Below, piece after piece: positions 6,866 through 11,381 of a stretch of 11,381 nt of DNA. The stretch spans positions 1 to 11,381 of the forward strand of contig JBFWLP010000105.1 of the NCBI GenBank assembly GCA_050252075.1. Reading direction: 5' to 3'. A program made the position numbers and the translations under genes. Numbering within the stretch: position 1 is the stretch's first letter; every line of letters begins with the position of its first letter. The notes beneath the pieces were generated by a model. It was not told the origin of the DNA and ran no database searches. It saw only the letters and a list, made by a program, of their open reading frames with translations. The DNA is from JAAYGT01 sp050252075 (lineage in GTDB: Bacteria > Pseudomonadota > Gammaproteobacteria > Burkholderiales > Burkholderiaceae_B).

Positions 6866-9394
6866 ATGACGGGGCGATTGAGTCTGTTGGCCTTTGTGGC
6901 AGGCAGCGCGACAGTGCAGCTGTACCCGCAACTGCCTGCGTGGGCCACGGTATGGGCGTGGCTTACTCCGGGGTTTGCGCTGCTCGCCGTTGGCTGGACC
7001 AGGGCGGGCCCCGCTGTGCGGGCCGCCTGCTTGTTGCCGCTGTTGCTTATGGCCGTTGGCCACACCAGCACTCTGTATCGCGCCCACGATCGTCTGTCCG
7101 ACCGTTTGCTTCCCGGGAACGAAAACCAGGTGTCCCGGCTGGTGGTGCAGGTGGCCGAGCTTGTTCGTCTGTCGCCCGATAGCCGTCAATTCACTGCCGA
7201 CGTGCTGTCGTCGCGTCCTTCGGGCGTGCCGCGCCGTATTGTGGTGACATGGAATGCACCGGGGGTCTGGAGCCCCTTTGTGCGCCGTATTTCCGACGGC
7301 TTTGTGTTTCCCGATATCAAGCCCGGCCAGCGCTGGCGTATGGCGGTTACCCTGCGCACGCCGGTGGCATTGCGCAACCCGAATGGCTTTGACCGGGAGG
7401 CTTACCTGTTTGCCCAGGCAGTTCGGGCGGTGGGTGCGGTGCGAGGCACGCCCGAGCTCGTCGGCGACAGCCCGGCAGGAAGCGTTTCGCTGGCCGCCGA
7501 GCGCGCCAGGCATGTGCTGCGCGAAGCGATGCTGCCCCATCTTTCCGGTTTGCGTTACGGTGCCGTGCTTCTGGCGCTGGCACTGGGGGATCAGGCCAGT
7601 GTCAGTGCTGACGACTGGCAAATCTTCAATCGCACCGGAATTACCCACCTGATGTCGATCAGCGGGTCGCACGTGACCATGGTGGCGGCCATGGGGGGTC
7701 TGGCCATGCTTTTTGTATGGCGCCGCCTTCGGTGGCGCGGGGTGGCTGCTGCCGAGCGTTATCCGGCACGACTGGCAGCCGCCCTGGCCGCCCTGGCTGT
7801 GGCGTGGGTGTACTGCCTGCTGGCCGGCTGGGGGGTGCCGGCACGACGAACATTTTTCACCCTGGCGGTGGTTGCCACGGCCTACGTCGCTCGTCTGCCG
7901 CTCGATGCGTCGCGATTGCTGGCACTGGTGCTTGCCGTTGTTGTGATGGTTGACCCCTGGGCGGTCATGACCAGCGGGTTCTGGCTGTCGTTTGCCGCCG
8001 TTGGCGTGCTGTTTTCCTCGGCTCGCTGGGTGGGGCGGCCGATGTCTCCGGTACCGCTTGCGTCGGGGGCGCAACGCTGGAAGACGCTGGTGTGGGCAGC
8101 GTGTGGATTGCAGTTGGCCATTACTCTGGCCCTGGTGCCGCTGCTGGCCTTTCTGTACCACGAGGTGTCGGTGGTGTCGCCGCTGGTCAATGCCTACGCC
8201 ATACCGGTGATAGGCTGGCTGGTTACGCCGTTGTCGTTGATGCTGGCTGCGTTGTCGTGTTTGCCGGGCGCCGGTCCGGCGGCTGCCGGCCTTGCATGGT
8301 TTGGAAATTTCCTGCTGGAATGGATGATGGCCCCCACGGTATGGCTTTCGCAACAGTCACAGGCCAGTCTTCCAGTGGCGGCGGCACCCATCGGGCTGAT
8401 GCTGCTGGGCCTGGCGGGAGCGGTAATGGTGTGCCTGTCGCAAGGTTTGCCGGTCCGGCATGCGGGATGGCTGCTGCTGTTGCCGGCCATGGCCTGGCGA
8501 CCGGAGCGCTTGCCGGAGGGAGGATGGCAATTGACGGTGCTGGATGTCGGCCAGGGGGGAGCCGCTGTTGTACGGACCCGCCACCATACGGTGCTGGTTG
8601 ATACGGGGGTGCGAACCAGCCCCACCAGTGATTTAGGAGCACAGGTCATCGTGCCGTTCTTGCGGTCACAGGGGCTGTCGGGGCTGCACGACGTCGTGGT
8701 CAGCCATGCCGATCTGGATCATCGGGGCGGATTGCGCAGCGTCCTGGATGCGCTTGCCGTTGCCCGTTCGTGGACAAGCTTTCCCGTGGCCGACACGCTG
8801 CACGCCGAAGCACGACGTTTGGGCCGGGAATTCCACCCGGATCGGCTGCCGGCATCGCAAGAGCGCTGTGCGTACGGGCAGGGATGGTCGGTGGACGGCG
8901 TGCGGTTTGATTTTCTGTGGCCTGTGAGCACGGCCTCGTTTCCAAAAGCGGCAGTGACATCGTCGGTACGCAATGCCCAGGCCTGCGTCTTGCGGCTGCG
9001 CGGGAGGCATCACAGCGTGCTGCTGCCCGGCGATATCGGGGTGCATCAGGAGCGCTTGCTGGTGGAGCGCGGTCTGGAGCCAGTGGACGTGGTTCTGGCG
9101 CCGCATCATGGTTCACGCTTTTCGTCCAGTGCCCCGTTCATTCGCGCCACGCAAGCCGCCCACCTGATCGTTCAGGCAGGCGCCTGGAATCGTTACGGGC
9201 ACCCGGCACCGCAAACTGTCCGAAACTGGACAGCGGCCGGCGCCACCGTGTGGCGCACCGATGCGCAAGGAGCGATTACCGTTCGTTCCGATGCGGACGG
9301 TTTGCACATACACAGTGAGCGGGCGCTGTTCCCTCGATACTGGCAGTGGCGGATGCCGGGGCATGCCAGTACCGCTACAATGAATCCCGGGTAG
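6866..9394 (+). CDS. comEC: DNA internalization-related competence protein ComEC/Rec2
   Basis: An 842-residue inner-membrane protein of full proteobacterial length, the channel that takes one strand of incoming DNA across the inner membrane during natural transformation. N-terminal helices (about 5-70) precede an OB-like DUF4131 region (about 85-200). The Competence domain (about 230-530) is many-helix and includes ALALGDQASVSADDW, FNRTGITHLMSISGSH near 254-269 and the GVPARRTFF helix near 324-331. The C-terminal metallo-beta-lactamase domain (about 553-800) keeps LDVGQGGA at 559-566, the SHADLDH metal motif at 613-619, PGD at 721-723 and APHHGS at 745-750, so nuclease function is plausible. 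An in-frame stop at 6851-6853 rules out an earlier start; ATG 6866 has only a weak AGG ahead. It follows tatD after 84 bases in which I see no convincing promoter or terminator. No frameshift is visible. Confidence 0.96.
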   Translation: MTGRLSLLAFVAGSATVQLYPQLPAWATVWAWLTPGFALLAVGWTRAGPAVRAACLLPLLLMAVGHTSTLYRAHDRLSDRLLPGNENQVSRLVVQVAELVRLSPDSRQFTADVLSSRPSGVPRRIVVTWNAPGVWSPFVRRISDGFVFPDIKPGQRWRMAVTLRTPVALRNPNGFDREAYLFAQAVRAVGAVRGTPELVGDSPAGSVSLAAERARHVLREAMLPHLSGLRYGAVLLALALGDQASVSADDWQIFNRTGITHLMSISGSHVTMVAAMGGLAMLFVWRRLRWRGVAAAERYPARLAAALAALAVAWVYCLLAGWGVPARRTFFTLAVVATAYVARLPLDASRLLALVLAVVVMVDPWAVMTSGFWLSFAAVGVLFSSARWVGRPMSPVPLASGAQRWKTLVWAACGLQLAITLALVPLLAFLYHEVSVVSPLVNAYAIPVIGWLVTPLSLMLAALSCLPGAGPAAAGLAWFGNFLLEWMMAPTVWLSQQSQASLPVAAAPIGLMLLGLAGAVMVCLSQGLPVRHAGWLLLLPAMAWRPERLPEGGWQLTVLDVGQGGAAVVRTRHHTVLVDTGVRTSPTSDLGAQVIVPFLRSQGLSGLHDVVVSHADLDHRGGLRSVLDALAVARSWTSFPVADTLHAEARRLGREFHPDRLPASQERCAYGQGWSVDGVRFDFLWPVSTASFPKAAVTSSVRNAQACVLRLRGRHHSVLLPGDIGVHQERLLVERGLEPVDVVLAPHHGSRFSSSAPFIRATQAAHLIVQAGAWNRYGHPAPQTVRNWTAAGATVWRTDAQGAITVRSDADGLHIHSERALFPRYWQWRMPGHASTATMNPG
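9376..9381 (+). promoter_or_regulatory. Candidate -10 box for the hydrolase-PHP-greB block
   Basis: TACAAT near the end of comEC, 57 bases before the hydrolase ATG, matches the sigma-70 -10 consensus at five of six positions. The best -35 at 17-base spacing (ATGCCG, 9353-9358) matches only three of six, so this is a weak call. A transcript from here would carry the small hairpin and palindrome at 9395-9419 in its leader. Confidence 0.27.
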
Positions 9395-9410
9395 CCGCAT
9401 TTCGGTGCGG
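9395..9410 (+). repeat. Small hairpin between comEC and the hydrolase gene
   Basis: CCGCA (9395-9399) and TGCGG (9406-9410) form a 5-bp stem around a 6-base loop directly after the comEC stop. No T run follows, so it is at most a weak pause or mRNA-end structure. Confidence 0.35.
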
Positions 9411-9419
9411 TGCATGCAC
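9410..9419. repeat. Perfect 10-bp palindrome GTGCATGCAC
   Basis: A perfect two-fold symmetric 10-mer sits in the 44-base gap between comEC and the hydrolase, directly after the small hairpin and five bases before the ribosome-binding site. It could be half of an operator or a chance palindrome; I do not recognise a regulator for it. Confidence 0.35.
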
Positions 9420-9438
9420 GAACGAAGGATAGTGTTTT

Positions 9439-10374
9439 ATGACTCTGGATACCGATCAGCCTCGCTTGAACTATGTGACCTGCGCCAGTCCGGCCGGAGC
9501 GCACCGCATGGCCTATTGGGAGTGGGGCGATCCCCGCAACGACCGCGTCCTGGTGTGTGTGCACGGCCTGACCCGCACCGGTCGCGACTTCGATGAGCTG
9601 GCCAAACGCGCCAAGGACTCATACCGGGTCGTGTGCCCCGACGTGGTGGGGCGCGGCAAGTCCGACTGGCTGGTCAAGGGCAGTGGTTATATCGTTCCCC
9701 AGTATGTGGCCGACATGCTGACCTTGCTGGCGCGGCTGGCGCCGTCTACCGTTGACTGGGTGGGTACGTCGATGGGCGGTATCATTGGCATGCTGGTGGC
9801 CGGCATGCTGGATTCTTCGCCGGCGCGCCGGCCCGACCGCAACGGCTACGGGCTGCCTGAAACCGACAACCTGCATATTCGTAAAATGGTGTTGAACGAT
9901 GTCGGGCCCACACTCACACTGGAAGGTTTGCAGCGTATTGCCACCTATGTGGGTCAGCCGGGCCGCTTTTCGTCGTTCGAACAGGCGGTTGACTACGTCA
10001 AAGACGTATCCGCCGGTTTCGGCAGGCACACCGACGACGAATGGCGGGAGCTTACCCGCTATGTTGTCGTCAAAGACGGCGATGACTGGGTGAAGCATTA
10101 TGATTTGCGTATTGCCGAACCGTTTGCCCAGCAAACCCTGGAACTGGTGCAGGCTTCGGAAAAGGCCCTGTGGGGCGCTTACCAGTCTATCCGGTCTCCC
10201 TTGCTCATTCTGCGCGGTGAACACTCTGATCTGTTTGCGGCCGATGCGGCACAACAGATGGTGCAGCGCCACCCCGATGCGCGTTTGCACACGGTGGCCG
10301 ATACAGGTCATGCCCCCAGTTTGCGCTCGGCCGACCAGTGCAATGCGGTACTGTCGTTTCTGCAAAGTACGTGA
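9439..10374 (+). CDS. Alpha/beta-fold hydrolase, substrate unknown
   Basis: A 311-residue cytoplasmic alpha/beta hydrolase. The oxyanion-hole region VHGLTRTGRDFD (41-52) and the nucleophile elbow GTSMGG with Ser111 are clear. The acid is probably Asp264 in RGEHSDLF, and His291 in DTGHAPSL completes the triad. The PDVVGRGKSDW stretch (68-77) is typical of the family containing esterases, C-C bond hydrolases and lactonases. The segment near 123-148 is longer and more polar than in many members and may contribute to the lid. No signal peptide is seen. GAAGGA at 9424-9429 lies nine bases before the ATG and supports this start. The stop overlaps the ribosome-binding site of the PHP gene, so the two are probably co-expressed. 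The sequence does not reveal the substrate; esterase is the safest general guess. Confidence 0.9.
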   Translation: MTLDTDQPRLNYVTCASPAGAHRMAYWEWGDPRNDRVLVCVHGLTRTGRDFDELAKRAKDSYRVVCPDVVGRGKSDWLVKGSGYIVPQYVADMLTLLARLAPSTVDWVGTSMGGIIGMLVAGMLDSSPARRPDRNGYGLPETDNLHIRKMVLNDVGPTLTLEGLQRIATYVGQPGRFSSFEQAVDYVKDVSAGFGRHTDDEWRELTRYVVVKDGDDWVKHYDLRIAEPFAQQTLELVQASEKALWGAYQSIRSPLLILRGEHSDLFAADAAQQMVQRHPDARLHTVADTGHAPSLRSADQCNAVLSFLQST

Positions 10375-10380
10375 AGGAGA
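10374..10380 (+). promoter_or_regulatory. Ribosome-binding site of the PHP-domain gene
   Basis: AAGGAGA begins on the last base of the hydrolase stop codon and lies five bases before the ATG at 10386. This strong site decides the start over the upstream in-frame ATG at 10338, which lies inside the hydrolase gene and would add 16 residues before the metal-binding motif. Confidence 0.75.
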
Positions 10381-10385
10381 TTTCA

Positions 10386-11216
10386 ATGAACGCCGACTTA
10401 CACTGCCACTCCGTCGTGTCCGACGGGGTGTTGACGCCGCAGGCATTGGCCGAACGCGCGCATGCCAATGGCGTTCAGTTGTGGGCTCTGACCGATCACG
10501 ACGAGGTGGCCGGCATACCTGCGGCCCGCCAAGAGGCGCAGGCTTTGGGCATGCCGTTCGTTGCGGGTGTTGAAATTTCGGTCACCTGGTCGGGCCATAC
10601 ATTGCACGTGCTGGGCCTTGGCATTGATGAAACCAACCCGGCGCTGGTCAGTGGTCTGGCCGGGGTGCGCAGCGGGCGCGCCGATCGAGCCCAGGAAATG
10701 GGCCGTCGCCTGGCGTCGCTGGGAATAGCCGGCGCCTATCAGGGAGCGCTGGAGCGTGCATCCAATCCGGCCCTGGTCAGCCGCACCCATTTCGCCCGGC
10801 ACCTGCTGGACAACGGAGTGTGCCGCACCATGCAGGAAGTTTTCGACAAGTATCTGGGTGAAGGCAAGCCGGCGTATGTGCCCATGCAATGGTCGTCGCT
10901 GGAGCAAGCCATGGCCTGGATACAGGGCTCCGGCGGTCGGGCGGCCATTGCCCATCCCGGGCGCTACGACTATTCACCGTTGCAGTTCGATGCGTTGTTC
11001 GAGCAATTCCGCGATCTGGGCGGGGTGGGTATCGAGGTCGTGACAGGCAGTCACACCCCGGATCAGTACCTCGATTACGCGCGTGTGGCCAGGCATTATG
11101 GTTTCCTGGCTTCGCGTGGGTCCGATTTTCATAGCCCCAAAGAGGGCAAGCTGGATCTGGGGCGTTTGCCGCCCCTGCCTGCGGGGCTCACGCCAATATG
11201 GCATGACTGGGTTTGA
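10386..11216 (+). CDS. PHP-domain metal-dependent phosphoesterase (RNase AM / 3',5'-nucleoside bisphosphate phosphatase family)
   Basis: A 276-residue PHP-family enzyme. Relatives are E. coli RNase AM (YciV, once called TrpH), a 5'-3' exonuclease that trims rRNA 5' ends, and a Chromobacterium enzyme that removes the 3'-phosphate from 3',5'-nucleoside bisphosphates. All nine expected ligands of the trinuclear metal site are visible: His6, His8 and Asp13 in DLHCHSVVSDG, His38 in LTDHDE, Glu63 in GVEIS, His74 in HTLHVLG, His190 in AHPGRYDY, and Asp247 and His249 in GSDFHSP. The insertion between them (about 80-185) is the family's helical subdomain. A strong AAGGAGA fixes ATG 10386. greB starts nine bases after the stop, so an RNA-end or nucleotide enzyme and a transcription elongation factor are probably on one mRNA. 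Which of the two activities dominates cannot be read from the sequence. Confidence 0.93.
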   Translation: MNADLHCHSVVSDGVLTPQALAERAHANGVQLWALTDHDEVAGIPAARQEAQALGMPFVAGVEISVTWSGHTLHVLGLGIDETNPALVSGLAGVRSGRADRAQEMGRRLASLGIAGAYQGALERASNPALVSRTHFARHLLDNGVCRTMQEVFDKYLGEGKPAYVPMQWSSLEQAMAWIQGSGGRAAIAHPGRYDYSPLQFDALFEQFRDLGGVGIEVVTGSHTPDQYLDYARVARHYGFLASRGSDFHSPKEGKLDLGRLPPLPAGLTPIWHDWV

Positions 11217-11225
11217 CAGGCGGCA

Positions 11226-11381
11226 ATGAGCAAGGCATTTGTCAAAGAGTCGGAAGACGACGACGAGGATTTGGGGCCGGAAGCCGTTCGCTTGCCCGCC
11301 GGCACCAAGAACTACATTACGCGCACAGGCTATCAGCAGCTGCGTGACGAGCTCATGCAGCTCATGAATGAAGAGCGGCCC
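11226..11381 (+). CDS. greB: Transcription elongation factor GreB, N-terminal part (3' end outside window)
   Basis: The first 52 codons of GreB run off the right edge. GreB binds RNA polymerase through the secondary channel and stimulates cleavage of the nascent RNA in backtracked complexes, including long cleavage products. The visible part has MSKAFVKE, an acidic linker EDDDED, LPAGTKNYITRTGYQQLRDEL and NEERP, which is the start of the N-terminal coiled coil. The SKAFVKE start with acidic linker is what separates GreB from GreA, which begins near the YIT motif. ATG 11226 lies nine bases after the PHP stop with only a weak AGGCGG upstream, so translation is probably coupled. The C-terminal FKBP-like domain is not in the window. 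Confidence 0.95.
   Translation, partial: MSKAFVKESEDDDEDLGPEAVRLPAGTKNYITRTGYQQLRDELMQLMNEERP

Noticed and set aside
6791..8353. A 520-codon open frame on the minus strand across tatD's end and comEC
   Set aside because: It is antisense to the clear ComEC coding frame, is rich in His, Gln, Arg and Pro as expected of a GC-rich shadow frame, and shows no recognisable domain.
9619..10446. Minus-strand open frame of 275 codons
   Set aside because: It lies opposite the alpha/beta hydrolase, whose catalytic motifs are intact; composition is that of a shadow frame.
1..11381. Mobile element, CRISPR array, prophage or defence island
   Set aside because: There are no transposase or integrase genes, no direct-repeat arrays, no tRNA-linked repeats and no visible change in composition. 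All genes are core-type.

Overview
The window looks like ordinary chromosomal DNA of a GC-rich betaproteobacterium, most likely of the order Burkholderiales and probably near Bordetella/Pusillimonas (Alcaligenaceae). This rests on high GC with GC-rich third positions, dense genes with short overlaps, the recJ plus RpfE-type gene pair, one LolC/E-type gene followed directly by lolD, a ComEC with a C-terminal metallo-beta-lactamase domain, and a GreB with an acidic N-terminus. The genus is inference. I see no mobile element, CRISPR array, tRNA or rRNA.

Layout. Positions 1-1379 (+) hold two tandem EamA/DMT-type membrane transporters, the first cut by the window edge. Positions 1339-3962 (-) hold an RpfE-type protein of unknown function followed by the exonuclease gene recJ, overlapping by 22 bp. 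recJ also overlaps the second transporter tail-to-tail by 41 bp. From a 42-bp divergent spacer at 3963-4004, the + strand carries lolC, lolD and a TatD-family nuclease in one overlapping block (4005-6781), then comEC (6866-9394). The final block is an alpha/beta hydrolase, a PHP-domain phosphatase/exonuclease and the start of greB (9439 to the right edge).

How they fit together. LolC and LolD form the inner-membrane ABC machine that releases lipoproteins to LolA. RecJ, TatD, ComEC and the PHP protein all belong to families acting on nucleic acids or nucleotides: 5'-3' ssDNA digestion, metal-dependent DNase, DNA uptake, and RNA 5'-end or nucleotide turnover. GreB rescues backtracked RNA polymerase. 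No gap exceeds 84 bases, so there is no unexplained stretch.

I do not see a clearly new system. The most interesting local signal is an 8-base C tract inside the overlap of the RpfE-type gene and recJ. Gain of one C, or an equivalent slip, would fuse the two proteins in frame. Other points are a possible leaderless start for the RpfE-type gene, a palindrome and small hairpin ahead of the hydrolase, and the single LolC/E subunit gene.
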